64,000 bases of DNA from Herbaspirillum sp. meg3 (GCF_002257565.1 NZ_CP022736.1:186001-250000), one strand, 5' to 3'. Shown: positions 1-8,996, numbered from the stretch's first letter. The notes: a model not told the origin generated them from the sequence alone. Made by a program: numbers and translations.

Positions 1-635
1 CCTTGGGTATCGGCCATCCAGACATGCTCATTGCCGTCGACAACCACCCCGCCGACGACTGCCTTGATCGACGGAATCCAGACGAAGCTGCGCTCAGGCT
101 GCGGTCCGTCGAGACCGATCACTTGCAGCTTCTTGCCTTCCAGCGTGAGTGTATTGCCCTCAAGGACATCCGGCACGATGGTTTGCTTAGGCGCATCGGC
201 GCCCAGCTTCGGTCCCCAGAAGGCCAGCTTGTGGGCGACGGTTTCCTTGATATGCGCTACGGTTTGCGGCGTTGCCAGGATCTTCACGTCAGGATAAGCG
301 GCCTTGATGGTGTCGAGGCCGAAGTAGTAGTCGGGGTCGCCGTGGCTGACATACACCGCAACCAGTTTCTTGCCGCTGGCGCGGATCTTCTCGACGACTT
401 GTTCCGCCTGCGTGCGGCCGAATTGCGCGTCGACCAGAATTGCATCCTGTTTGCCGGTGACCAGCACCGAGCTGACCGGGAACAGTGCGCTGTCGCCGGG
501 ATTGTAGACGTCCAGCTTGAGGGCGTCGTTGGATGCTGTCGTTGCGGCGGCGGCGGTGCCGGCGAAGATGCCGAATGCGGCAGTCAGCGCCAGCAGCGGC
601 CGGGAAATTGTGCGAAAGCTTAAATGCATGTTCAT
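1..635 (-). CDS. Exported metallo-beta-lactamase-fold hydrolase, partial (C-terminus beyond window)
   Basis: Reading the minus strand from an ATG at 635 gives an open frame to the window edge, about 211 residues. Residues 1-31 form a signal peptide with an Ala-rich cleavage region, so the protein is probably periplasmic. The fold is suggested by the DAILVDAQFG strand-turn and the later VSHGDPDYYFG loop. The canonical zinc motif HxHxDH is altered: His98 is kept, but the next positions are Asp100, Asp102 and Tyr103. The gene is divergent from the LysR-type regulator that starts at 766, its likely regulator. The substrate cannot be told. The altered ligands suggest a non-lactamase branch of the superfamily. 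Confidence 0.75.
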   Translation of the reverse strand, partial: MNMHLSFRTISRPLLALTAAFGIFAGTAAAATTASNDALKLDVYNPGDSALFPVSSVLVTGKQDAILVDAQFGRTQAEQVVEKIRASGKKLVAVYVSHGDPDYYFGLDTIKAAYPDVKILATPQTVAHIKETVAHKLAFWGPKLGADAPKQTIVPDVLEGNTLTLEGKKLQVIGLDGPQPERSFVWIPSIKAVVGGVVVDGNEHVWMADTQ

Positions 636-685
636 CTCTCCAAAACGGTTTACATAGGGAAAAGTGCGACAGACGAAGATTAATG

Positions 686-750
686 ATTTATTTGTTTTGG
701 AAAAACAGCATAATGAAACATAGTTTGTTTCTAAAATCGTGCAAATAAAT
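686..750. promoter_or_regulatory. Inverted repeat in LysR/MBL divergent promoter region
   Basis: ATTTATTTG at 686-694 is exactly inverted as CAAATAAAT at 742-750. The pair lies in the AT-rich gap between the divergent MBL-fold and LysR genes. LysR regulators often bind such spaced sites between themselves and a divergent target. The assignment is inference from position. Confidence 0.35.
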
Positions 751-765
751 GATGAAAAGCGCAAC

Positions 766-1665
766 ATGGACAGATTGACCGCAATGCAGGTGTTTGTGAG
801 CGTCGTCGACAGTGGCAGCCAATCGGCGGCGGCCTTGCAACTGGACATGTCGCGTCCGGTGATCTCGCGCTATCTGGCGGAGCTGGAGGAGTGGGTTGGT
901 GCGCGTTTGCTGCATCGAACCACGCGGCGTCTGAGCCTGACGCCGGCCGGCAATGAAATTCTCGAGCGTTGCCGGCAGATGCTGTCCTCCGCGAGCGACC
1001 TGCAGAACGCCGTCAGCCAGCCGCAGCAGGCGCCCAGGGGCTTGCTGCGCATCACCACGACGACTTCATTCGGTCCGCAACTGGCACGCGCCGTCACGGC
1101 TTATTGCAAGCGTTATCCAGGTGTGGCGGTCGATCTCATGATGCTGGATCGTACCGTCAATCTGGTGGAAGAACGCATCGATCTGGCGATCCGCATGACG
1201 ACGCGCCTGGATCCCAGTCTGATCGCGCGCAAACTGTCGGTGTGCCGGTCAACGATCTGCGCATCACCGGATTATTTGCGCGAACACGGCACGCCCAAAA
1301 AGGTGGCCGATCTGGCCCTGCACAACTGCCTGACGCATTCCTACGTCGGAAAGAGCCTGTGGGAGTTTGATCACAAGGGCAAGCAGAGTTCGGTTGCAGT
1401 CAGCGGCAACATCAGCGCCAACGAAGCGATGGTGTTGCTATCGGCCGCACTGGCCGGCGCCGGTATTGCACATTTGCCCGCGTATGCCGCTGCGCCGTAT
1501 GTCGCGTCTGGAAGATTGGTGGCGCTACTGCCGCAGCACGAACCGACCGAACTTGATATTTATGGTGTGTACGCCTCGCGCAAGCACATGCCGGCGACTT
1601 TGCGCACCATGCTGGATTTTTTGGCCGAGCGATTTACCGGCGAACCGGAATGGGGTGAAGGTTAA
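766..1665 (+). CDS. LysR-family transcriptional regulator
   Basis: A 299-residue protein, the usual size for the family. The N-terminal winged HTH begins MDRLTAMQVFVSVVDSGS and continues through a recognition helix around MSRPVISRYLAELE; the rest is the periplasmic-binding-like effector domain (roughly residues 90-295). An in-frame GTG lies 27 bases upstream, but the ATG at 766 fits the family start, so it was chosen. The HTH and the short C-terminus resemble the CrgA/DsdC-type LysR subgroup. It is divergent from the MBL-fold gene and convergent with the PAS-LuxR gene, leaving only 8 bases between stop codons. It probably controls the MBL-fold gene and itself. Confidence 0.9.
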   Translation: MDRLTAMQVFVSVVDSGSQSAAALQLDMSRPVISRYLAELEEWVGARLLHRTTRRLSLTPAGNEILERCRQMLSSASDLQNAVSQPQQAPRGLLRITTTTSFGPQLARAVTAYCKRYPGVAVDLMMLDRTVNLVEERIDLAIRMTTRLDPSLIARKLSVCRSTICASPDYLREHGTPKKVADLALHNCLTHSYVGKSLWEFDHKGKQSSVAVSGNISANEAMVLLSAALAGAGIAHLPAYAAAPYVASGRLVALLPQHEPTELDIYGVYASRKHMPATLRTMLDFLAERFTGEPEWGEG

Positions 1666-1673
1666 CGCCGTAG

Positions 1674-2234
1674 TTATGGCGTAATGCTGAGCAGCTTGTG
1701 CACGAGTTCAGACGACGTTGCCGCGCCGAACTTGCGCATCAGGCGGGCACGATGCATTTCCACGGTACGCGGGCTGAGCTCGACTTGGCGCGCGATCAAT
1801 TTACTCGTTTTGCCTTCCACCAGCAGCGCCGCAATCTCGCGCTCGCGTGGCGTCAGGCCGGGCGCCAGAGGCCGCTTGGCGCTGACGTCTTCGAAGGTCC
1901 AGATCCCCGCCGCATGCGGATCACCTTGCACCAGCGAGGCACCGGTGACGTGGCACCAGAACATTTCGTCGTTGGCGCGCTTCATGATGCGCTCGTCGGA
2001 ATAGAAGCCTTTTTCGTTGAGAATCGGCACGAGTCGCACACCGGTGCGTTCGAACTCATCGGCCGTCGGATACAGCACCATGAATGAGAGTCCCGACAAT
2101 TCGCCCGGTGCATAGCCGAACATCTTCGCCAGCGCCAGATTGCTTTGCTGGATGACGCGGTTATGCGATACGCACATGCCGATCGGGGCATGCATGAATA
2201 CTTGTTCGAAGTCGACGAGATGCGAGTTGCTCAT
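1674..2234 (-). CDS. PAS domain LuxR-type transcriptional regulator
   Basis: A 186-residue protein with an N-terminal PAS domain (about residues 10-125, including the HAPIGMCVSHNRVIQQSN start) and a C-terminal LuxR/FixJ HTH (about 128-184) with the hallmark LTPREREIAALL and SPRTVEMHRARLMRKFG segments. It has no receiver domain, so the signal is probably sensed by the PAS fold directly. It is divergent from scoAB with 166 bases between, in which two similar AT-rich dyads occur. This arrangement makes it the likely regulator of scoAB. The ligand is unknown. Confidence 0.85.
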   Translation of the reverse strand: MSNSHLVDFEQVFMHAPIGMCVSHNRVIQQSNLALAKMFGYAPGELSGLSFMVLYPTADEFERTGVRLVPILNEKGFYSDERIMKRANDEMFWCHVTGASLVQGDPHAAGIWTFEDVSAKRPLAPGLTPREREIAALLVEGKTSKLIARQVELSPRTVEMHRARLMRKFGAATSSELVHKLLSITP

Positions 2235-2257
2235 GGTCCGTTGCTAATTTCTGTATC

Positions 2258-2318
2258 GTAAAAATACTGTCGAGAATCCTCAATAATAAGGCCTGGCGAG
2301 GGTTCTAGGTATTTTTAC
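2258..2318. promoter_or_regulatory. Paired dyads between PAS-LuxR regulator and scoA
   Basis: GTAAAAATAC (2258-2267) recurs as its exact inverse GTATTTTTAC (2309-2318). The right copy extends to a dyad GGTATTTTTACC. Each copy is itself a GTA-N4-TAC dyad. Two similar sites 51 bp apart (start to start) between divergent genes suggest an operator pair for the neighbouring PAS-LuxR regulator. A good ribosome-binding site (AAAGGAG, 2384-2390) precedes scoA. Confidence 0.45.
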
Positions 2319-2400
2319 CGTATTGTAGGGGCCTATGGCAGCAACCTATGATGCCAGCTGACATTTTCAAACTATAAGAATCGAAAGGAGACCTGACCGT

Positions 2401-3096
2401 ATGAACAAAGTCTATCCCGACGCGTCCAGCGCGTTATCCGGCATCGTCAAGGACGGCCAGACGATTGCCGTCGGCGGTTTCGGCCTGTGTGGCATTCCTG
2501 AAGCGCTGATCGCCGCCTTGCGCGACTCCGGCGTACAGAATCTGACCGCCATCTCCAACAACGCCGGTGTCGACGGTTTCGGCCTCGGCCAATTGCTGAC
2601 CACACGCCAGATCAAGAAGATGATCGCGTCCTACGTTGGCGAAAACAAAGAGTTCGAACGCCAATACCTGGCTGGCGAACTGGAACTGGAATTCACCCCG
2701 CAAGGCACGCTGGCTGAAAAGCTGCGTGCAGGGGGCGCCGGCATCCCGGCCTTCTTCACCAAAACCGGTGTCGGCACGCTTGTCGCCGAAGGCAAGGAAA
2801 TCCGCGATTTCGACGGCGTCAACTACGTCATGGAACGCTCGCTGGTGGCCGACATCTCGCTGGTCAAGGCACAGAAGGCCGACAAAGCCGGCAACCTGGT
2901 CTTCAACAAGACCGCACGCAATTTCAACCCCAACGTCGCCATGGCCGGCAAGATCACCATCGTCGAAGTGGAAGAACTGGTCGAAGTCGGTCAGCTCGAC
3001 CCGGATCAGATCCATACCGCCGGTATCTTCGTGCACCGCATCGTGGTCAACGCCACGCCGGAAAAGCGCATCGAACAACGCACTGTGTCGAAGTAA
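2401..3096 (+). CDS. scoA: 3-oxoacid CoA-transferase subunit A
   Basis: A 231-residue alpha subunit of the succinyl-CoA:3-ketoacid CoA-transferase type. It transfers CoA between acyl-CoA and a 3-oxoacid such as acetoacetate, allowing ketone bodies to enter acetyl-CoA metabolism. The glycine-rich family signature IAVGGFGLCGIPEALI appears near residues 22-37, followed by the ISNNAG segment. The start is supported by AAAGGAG ten bases upstream. The B subunit follows after 14 bases, so the two are co-transcribed, as is usual for the heterotetramer. The divergent PAS-LuxR gene is the likely regulator. Confidence 0.95.
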   Translation: MNKVYPDASSALSGIVKDGQTIAVGGFGLCGIPEALIAALRDSGVQNLTAISNNAGVDGFGLGQLLTTRQIKKMIASYVGENKEFERQYLAGELELEFTPQGTLAEKLRAGGAGIPAFFTKTGVGTLVAEGKEIRDFDGVNYVMERSLVADISLVKAQKADKAGNLVFNKTARNFNPNVAMAGKITIVEVEELVEVGQLDPDQIHTAGIFVHRIVVNATPEKRIEQRTVSK

Positions 3097-3110
3097 GAGG
3101 AGACTAGAAC

Positions 3111-3761
3111 ATGGCATGGACCAGAGACGAAATGGCTGCGCGCGCAGCCAAGGAATTACAAGACGGTTTTTACGTCAACCTCGGCATCGGCTTGCCGACC
3201 CTGGTGGCGAATCACGTTCCCAGCAACATTGAAGTCTGGCTGCAATCGGAAAACGGTCTGCTTGGCATCGGCCCTTTCCCGACCGAAGACAAGGTCGACG
3301 CCGACCTGATCAACGCCGGCAAGCAAACCGTGACGACGATCCCAGGCTCGTCGTTCTTCAGCTCGGCGGATTCCTTCGGCATGATTCGCGGCGGCAAGAT
3401 CAATATCGCTATCCTCGGCGCGATGCAGGTGTCGCAGCAGGGCGATCTGGCCAACTGGATGATTCCGGGCAAGATGGTCAAGGGCATGGGCGGCGCGATG
3501 GATCTGGTGGCCGGCGTCGGCCGCGTGGTGGTGCTGATGGAGCACGTTGCCAAAGGCAAGGACGGCAGCATCTCGCAAAAGATCCTGAAGCAATGCAATC
3601 TGCCGCTGACCGGTGTGGGTGTGGTCAATCGCATCATTACCGATCTCGGTGTGATCGATGTGACGCCGACTGGTTTGAAGCTGATTGAGCTGGCGACGGG
3701 TGTGACCAAGGAAGAAGTCATCGCCAATACCGAGGCGGAGCTGGACGTCAGCGCAGTCTGA
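3111..3761 (+). CDS. scoB: 3-oxoacid CoA-transferase subunit B
   Basis: A 216-residue beta subunit carrying the catalytic glutamate in the SENGLLGIGPFP motif (Glu47); this residue forms the glutamyl-CoA thioester in the family. It starts 14 bases after scoA behind an AAGAGGAGA ribosome-binding site and is followed by a terminator-like hairpin at 3813-3846, which closes a two-gene operon. Its length matches other stand-alone B subunits. Confidence 0.95.
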   Translation: MAWTRDEMAARAAKELQDGFYVNLGIGLPTLVANHVPSNIEVWLQSENGLLGIGPFPTEDKVDADLINAGKQTVTTIPGSSFFSSADSFGMIRGGKINIAILGAMQVSQQGDLANWMIPGKMVKGMGGAMDLVAGVGRVVVLMEHVAKGKDGSISQKILKQCNLPLTGVGVVNRIITDLGVIDVTPTGLKLIELATGVTKEEVIANTEAELDVSAV

Positions 3762-3812
3762 TCGTCACGAGCCGGGCATCAAAGTTTGTTCTGCGTTCTC
3801 TTCGGAGAGCGG

Positions 3813-3846
3813 ACGGTACAGGGGGCGAAGCCTGTGCCGTTTTTTT
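3813..3846 (+). terminator. Rho-independent terminator of scoAB
   Basis: ACGGTACAGG and CCTGTGCCGT form a stem with one mismatch around a short GGGCGAAG-type loop, followed directly by six or more T. It lies about 50 bases after the scoB stop codon. Confidence 0.8.
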
Positions 3847-3870
3847 ATGCCCGCTTGATTGTTAATCGGT

Positions 3871-5616
3871 TTATCGTGCCAGCCTTTCGCGCACGTGCTC
3901 TTCGTGGAATACGGTGTGCGCGGGTTTGACCAGATCGCTGCGGCTGATGAGGCCGATCAACTGCAACGACGCTGCATCCGCGACAACGGGAAGACGTTCG
4001 ACGTGATGCGCCGCCATGCGTCGTGCAATCGACTGGCAGGTCTCGGTGGCGAAGGCCAGCAAGGATGTAGACGATACCAGCACATCACCGATGGCTGTTG
4101 TGCCAGCTGCTTCAGAATGCGCGTCAAGATAGTCATAAAGAGCAGCACGATCCAGCATGCCGAGCAACTTGCCGTTGTCGTCGCAAACAGGGAAGGTGCG
4201 ATGTCGTTGCGTCGAACCGAAATATTCGGCGGCAATCTCCGTCAAGCTTGCGCCGGCCGCAATCCGCATCACATCGCGCGTCATCACTTCTTCCACAAAC
4301 ATGCGCTCTTGCGGATCGACGCTGTATTCGCGATAGATATGCAGGCCGCGCCGGGCGATTTTTTCGGTCATGATCGAACGGCGCATGACCAGCACGGTAA
4401 AGCCATAAGAAATCCCGGTCGCCAGCAACAAGGGCAAGAAGGCGTTGAAGTCACCCGTCAGTCCAAGCGCAAACACAGCCGCCGTCAGCGGCGCACCCAG
4501 TACGCCTGCAAGCACTGCTGCCATGCACACCAGGGGCCATAAGCTGGCATCGCTGCCGGGGACGGCATAGGCGATGGCGGTGCCCAGTCCTGCACCGAGC
4601 ATTAACAACGGCGCCAGGACGCCGCCGGACGTGCCTGAGCCGAGCGCAATGATCCAGATGATTGCCTTCACGGCAAGTAAAGCCAACACTGCGGAAATAG
4701 CGAGGTGGTGATTGAGCAGATCGGCGATGACATCGTAGCCAACCCCCAGCGCCCGCGGTTGAAAGTAACCACCCACACCCACTGCAATCGCACCAATTGC
4801 AGGCCACCACATCCAATGTATCGGCAATGCGTGAAAGCGATCTTCGACCCAATACAACGCCACCGACATGGCCGACGACAAGGCGCCGCTAAGCAAGCCC
4901 GCCACGATGCAGATCAACATCGCAGACAGTCCGACCGGAGCCGTATGCAGAGGAAACAGCGGTCCCGCCTCAAGCAATAGCGGCCTTGCAAAACCAGCAA
5001 CGGCGCAAGCCAGGATGACCGGCAGCAGACTGCGCGGACGCCACTCAAACAGCAACAGCTCCACCGCCAACAGGACGGCCACCGCCGGCGTGCCGAATAC
5101 CGCCGTCATGCCTGCCGTAGCGCCGGCAACCAACAGGGTTTTTCGTTCTGCCGCACTGACGTGGAAATGCTACGCGATCAACGAGCCGATGGCGCCGCCA
5201 GTCATGATGATTGGTCCCTCTGCACCAAATGGCCCGCCGCTGCCGATCACGATGCCGGACGCCAACGGCTTGAGCACGGCGACCTTGCCGGACATCTTGC
5301 TCTTGCCGAACAGAATGGCTTCGATGGCTTCCGGAATGCCGTGGCCGCGGATCTTTTCAGAACCGTAGCGTGCCATCAAGCCGACGATCAGTCCGCCGAT
5401 GATCGGCACGAGCACCACGGCGATTCCCAGGGTGTGGGTTGCGGGCGATCGATTCGCGAACGAGAGTGTCTGGAAGAAAAACAGGTTGGTAAAAAAACGG
5501 ATCAGGTTCAGCAGGACAAAGGCAGCAATCGTACTCATGCCGCCGATGGCAATGGCAATGCCGGCCAGAAAAAGAACTCGTCGGTCGAGAGTGAAATCGC
5601 GTTGATGGCGGCGCAT
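3871..5616 (-). pseudogene. ClC-family chloride channel with CBS domains, interrupted by an in-frame amber codon
   Basis: The minus-strand frame from the ATG at 5616 encodes a ClC channel or H+/Cl- antiporter. After 148 codons it meets TAG at 5172-5170, then continues in the same frame to 3871, so an intact product would be about 581 residues. The N-terminal part holds the HGIPEAIEA and GSGGPFGAEGP ion-path motifs (the gating Glu is kept). The part after the stop holds the remaining transmembrane helices (ERKTLLVAGATAGM, GSGTSGG) and two C-terminal CBS domains. The amber replaces a position where Gln would fit (CAG to TAG is one base), just before HFHVSAAERKT. There is no frameshift. It could be a true null, a sequencing error, or suppressed. 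A downstream restart would lack the selectivity filter. Confidence 0.85.
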
Positions 5617-5944
5617 GGATTCGTTGAACTGAAATGAGTTGAAATGCGATGACAGGTAACGGATGGCACAGCAGCGTATTGGCTGCGAGCGATCACAGGA
5701 GCAAGATGCTCCAATAAATATATCATAATGTGATGTATTTATAATTGTCTATCGGCATTCTCACTAAGGTGTTCTCTTATCCTCAGGGAGGGGGAAGTCT
5801 TTCGATTTAAAAATAGTGTTAGTTTGAGATGAGTGAAGATGGCTTGTATATTCGCGAAAATGACGGCTGTACGTAACGTTTCGTAACCATTTGATGTTCG
5901 GAAATGTCTTGTTCGGGTCTTATAATGGCTAACCGCATTGCCTG
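5617..5944. other. Intergenic region between clc gene and STAS gene
   Basis: This 328-base AT-rich gap separates divergent genes and should carry both promoters. No convincing small gene or strong dyad was seen. Confidence 0.5.
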
Positions 5945-5959
5945 ATGAGAAGAAAAATC

Positions 5960-6319
5960 ATGAAAGTCGAAGCAGTCCACAGCAAGCAAGTGTTGATCAT
6001 CCAAGCGGCCGGTAGCCTGGACATCGCCGGTGCGCGGGAACTTGCCATACAGCTGCAAAATCACTGCGATCCGGATCTGCAAAACATGATTCTGGATTTC
6101 TCCCGGGTGGACGCGCTCGGCTCCGCGGGATTGCAAGTGCTCTATCTGTTGAGCAAGAAAGCCAGATCGCGCGGTGCGCATCTTGTTGCGGTTGGTTTGC
6201 AACCGGAGGTGCGAGAAGTGTTCGATAGCAGCGGCTTTGTCGCTTTTTACAAAATTCTTGATAGCGTGGAAGACGGCCTTGACGCATTGAGCCGTGACGC
6301 TACTCTGTCGCCGCTCTGA
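5960..6319 (+). CDS. STAS-domain protein (anti-sigma factor antagonist-like)
   Basis: A stand-alone STAS domain of 119 residues. The start at 5960 was preferred to an in-frame ATG 15 bases upstream because AGAAG sits just before it. The family core is seen as a beta strand (VLIIQAAGSLDIAGAREL), then MILDFSRVDALGSAGLQVLY and the C-terminal ALDAL-type helix region. In SpoIIAA-like antagonists the phosphorylated serine lies in a DSSGL context; here the segment reads GSAGL, so the phosphoacceptor may be shifted or absent. No kinase or sigma factor is next to it. Function in a partner-switch pathway is inferred from the fold only. Confidence 0.8.
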   Translation: MKVEAVHSKQVLIIQAAGSLDIAGARELAIQLQNHCDPDLQNMILDFSRVDALGSAGLQVLYLLSKKARSRGAHLVAVGLQPEVREVFDSSGFVAFYKILDSVEDGLDALSRDATLSPL

Positions 6320-6376
6320 TTACTCAAATAACCGTCCTCTCATTCCGCTATTGCTTCCAGCCGGAATGCGTTCCAG

Positions 6377-7351
6377 TCATTTCCAACTGCCAAGCGGTTC
6401 CAGATAAGGCGACGGTTCCGCATCGCTCCAGCGCAGTGGCAGTGCCGAGCGTACATGTCTGGCCTGGGACACCGAAAACTGCATCAGTCGCTGCGCACCG
6501 GTGAACGACTCCACCTCGGGGCCATCCCAGATCACCTTTCCGGTCACTGCGACATACAGCAGATCGCCGTTGCTGAAGTCGACAAACAGCAAGCCCGCGC
6601 GTGGATACGTGACCAGATTGCCTATCGTGTTGAAGAAGAAATTGCCGACGAAATCCGGCACGGTCAACGTGTGGTCACCATCCACGCGGACGAAGCCGGG
6701 CTTGCCGCCGCGATGCGATACATCCGTACCGTGACGCCCCCCGACATGGCGCGCGTTTTCGTCGGCAGCCGTAGCGATAAAGAACGTATCCGCCCTGGAG
6801 ATCAAAGCGGCCATGGCGGGTGTCAGTACCGTACCGATTTCTTCCCTCACGGATACTGTTGAGTCAAGGCTGATCAACGCGGGTCTGCGTGCCTGAATGT
6901 ACTTGGGGCAATTGCCAAAACTCTCGGTGATGTTGATTAAGAATCCGGCATCGCTTACCCGCTCCACGATGCCATTGGCGCGATTGCGCCGGCGTGTGTG
7001 CGGTTCAATGCCAAGCAGACCCAGCGCAGCGCCGTCATGTAAATTTTCATTCAAAGGATCGGATGGATGAGCGTGTGCACGGACTTGCAGTTGCCGCTCG
7101 GTTGGTGACGATACAAAGCCTACTTCGCCGACCAGCATGGATGCCCATGGCTGGCCGGTATCGTCGCGGCTGCCGACCAGCAGGAACCGCAGTTGCTCAA
7201 AGAAATCGCGATGCTGATCCGGCATGTAATCGCGGATCACACGCGGTCCTATGCCCGCCATTTTTTCGCGCACACCAACGTGTTGTTGAGCGATCAACTC
7301 ACCCCGATGGAAGGTGTCGTCTTGCGAAACTGTTTGTGCTGATTCGGTCAT
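6377..7351 (-). CDS. Pyridoxamine 5'-phosphate oxidase-family flavin-binding protein
   Basis: About 324 residues. The ATG at 7351 was chosen over an upstream TTG because CCGGAG lies six bases before it. The sequence contains a split-barrel FMN-binding domain: MPDQHRDFFEQLRFLLVGS, QPWASMLVGE and, in the second half, the ISRADTFFIAT and NFFFNTIGNL segments of the PNPOx fold, which appears twice. This length and doubling is typical of uncharacterised PNPOx-like proteins found near GST or flavohemoprotein genes. The redox substrate is unknown. The neighbouring GST gene lies on the same strand 65 bases upstream and may be co-transcribed. Confidence 0.8.
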   Translation of the reverse strand: MTESAQTVSQDDTFHRGELIAQQHVGVREKMAGIGPRVIRDYMPDQHRDFFEQLRFLLVGSRDDTGQPWASMLVGEVGFVSSPTERQLQVRAHAHPSDPLNENLHDGAALGLLGIEPHTRRRNRANGIVERVSDAGFLINITESFGNCPKYIQARRPALISLDSTVSVREEIGTVLTPAMAALISRADTFFIATAADENARHVGGRHGTDVSHRGGKPGFVRVDGDHTLTVPDFVGNFFFNTIGNLVTYPRAGLLFVDFSNGDLLYVAVTGKVIWDGPEVESFTGAQRLMQFSVSQARHVRSALPLRWSDAEPSPYLEPLGSWK

Positions 7352-7416
7352 GAGCAACTCCGGTTCTGATCATCTCATCTTGGTCTCATCTGCTGCTGCA
7401 TGGCAGACAAGCTGGC

Positions 7417-8043
7417 TTAAGCCACAAGCGGCGACGCCGGCATAGGCACGAAATTACGCAGGCTTTCCACGCGCGCGATCCACGCACGCAACTGCGGATA
7501 CGGGGTCAGGTTGACGCCGCCTTCAGGGGCGTGCGCGACATAGCTGTAGCAAGCGATATCAGCGATGGTCGGATGGGTGCCAACCAAAAAGTTGCGGCCA
7601 CCGCTGAGATGCGTCTCCATCAGCTGCAGCAAGCTCGCTGCCTTTTGTTTTGCCAGTTCATAGTCGTGCGGTGCGTTGAACACCTTCACCAGGCGCGCCT
7701 TGCCCGGACCTTCCAATACTTCCCCCGACGCCAGAGACAAGAACTGCTGAACCTTTGCGGCATTGGTCGCGTCATCCGGCAGCCAGCCGCTGTTGCCGTA
7801 ACGTTTGGCCAGATAAACCAGAATCGCTGTCGAGTCGTACAAGGTCACATCACCGTCTTCGATGACCGGCACCTGGCCGCGCGGATTCTTGGCGAGGAAG
7901 CCGGGTTCCTTTTGTGCCTTGTTCGGCAGATCGACGTAGATGAATTCATACGGAAGATCGAGCAAGGATAAAAATAACTCGACGCGGTGGCTGTGGCCGG
8001 ACAAGGGGAAACCGTGGAGGCGGATAGGCTGGGCAGGTTGCAT
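7417..8043 (-). CDS. Glutathione S-transferase
   Basis: A 208-residue cytosolic GST. The N-terminal thioredoxin-like domain has the LHGFPLSGHSHRVELFLSLL start, the cis-Pro segment GQVPVIED and the DSTAILVYLAKRY glutathione-binding loop. The C-terminal all-alpha domain has the PTIADIACYSY signature. The ATG at 8043 is used because AGGAG precedes it by 7 bases. It is divergent from the TetR gene at 8299, with a perfect palindrome between them, so it is a probable TetR target. Confidence 0.92.
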   Translation of the reverse strand: MQPAQPIRLHGFPLSGHSHRVELFLSLLDLPYEFIYVDLPNKAQKEPGFLAKNPRGQVPVIEDGDVTLYDSTAILVYLAKRYGNSGWLPDDATNAAKVQQFLSLASGEVLEGPGKARLVKVFNAPHDYELAKQKAASLLQLMETHLSGGRNFLVGTHPTIADIACYSYVAHAPEGGVNLTPYPQLRAWIARVESLRNFVPMPASPLVA

Positions 8044-8137
8044 GTGAATCTCCTGATGAAGGTGTGTGAACTGGCGCGAGTGCAAATGACGCTACGAAAA
8101 ATAAACTTTCTCGGTCAGATTGGCGTAACATTCAATG

Positions 8138-8159
8138 TTGTACCGAACGTTCGGTACAA
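8138..8159. promoter_or_regulatory. Perfect 22-bp palindrome, probable TetR operator
   Basis: A perfect two-fold symmetric site with core TACCGAACGTTCGGTA, flanked by TTG on the left and CAA on the right. It lies between the GST gene (95 bases from its start) and the TetR gene (140 bases from its start). Its length and symmetry fit a TetR dimer site. Confidence 0.7.
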
Positions 8160-8298
8160 TAAACAATCCGAAGTAGCCTGTCAAATAAATTTATAATCTT
8201 GAAAACAACAGCAGGACCGTCACCTGGGATAAGACCGGAAACACCGGCAAACCGGCGTGCATTCCACGCTATGAAGCTACTCACCGAAGAAACTACCT

Positions 8299-8859
8299 AT
8301 GCCAGCTCCAAGCCTGTCCCGCGAAGAAGTCGCTCAACGCATCCTTGCCGAGTTCCGCCGCTCGGGATATCAGGGCGCGACCTTGGCGAGCCTGTCTGAA
8401 GCCACCGGCCTGGGCAAGTCCAGTCTTTATCATTACTTCCCCAATGGCAAAACTGACATGGGGACGGCGGCGCTCGAGGCTGTCGGGGTATGGTTCGGCG
8501 AGCACGTCATGCCGACGCTGGAGGAAGACGCGCCGGCCGAAAAACGGCTGAAGAAATTCAGTGCGGCGCTCAGCGAGTTCTACGCCAAAGGCACCCGGCC
8601 TTGTCTGACCGATTTGTTCACCATCGGCGAAGCGGGCGAGTTCTTTCAGCAATATCTCAAGCAGCGTCTGAGTGGCCTGATCAAGGCACTCGCCGCCGTT
8701 GTGGCGGAGACCGGCGTCTCCCCCGAAGAAGCATCGCGTCGCGCAGAAGACGCCATGATCACCATGCACGGTTCACTGGTTGTATCGCGCGCACTGGGTA
8801 CGACGGCGCCGTTCGTGCGCACCATGCGCAACTTTCCCGGCGTATTGCTCGGCGAATAA
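8299..8859 (+). CDS. TetR-family transcriptional regulator
   Basis: A 186-residue regulator. Its N-terminal HTH contains GATLASLSEATGLGKSSLYHYF (about residues 25-48), followed by a helical ligand-binding domain (about 60-185). The C-terminal part resembles the LmrA/YxaF-like TetR group (TetR_C_33 type), with the APAEKRLKKF and AMITMHGSLVVSRALG segments. Divergent orientation to a GST gene and the shared palindrome suggest it represses the GST and itself, and perhaps the downstream SDR. The inducer is unknown. Confidence 0.9.
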   Translation: MPAPSLSREEVAQRILAEFRRSGYQGATLASLSEATGLGKSSLYHYFPNGKTDMGTAALEAVGVWFGEHVMPTLEEDAPAEKRLKKFSAALSEFYAKGTRPCLTDLFTIGEAGEFFQQYLKQRLSGLIKALAAVVAETGVSPEEASRRAEDAMITMHGSLVVSRALGTTAPFVRTMRNFPGVLLGE

Positions 8860-8996
8860 CGTCACTGCTCGCCGGGGATCGAAACCGGCCCTCGTTTTCT
8901 TCCTTCTCAGCATTTCTTGCGCCTGCCTTTGCCAGGCAAGGTATTCCTCATCGTCTTAGATTTTTCCTATCGCTGTCATTAAAACAAAGCGCTTGC

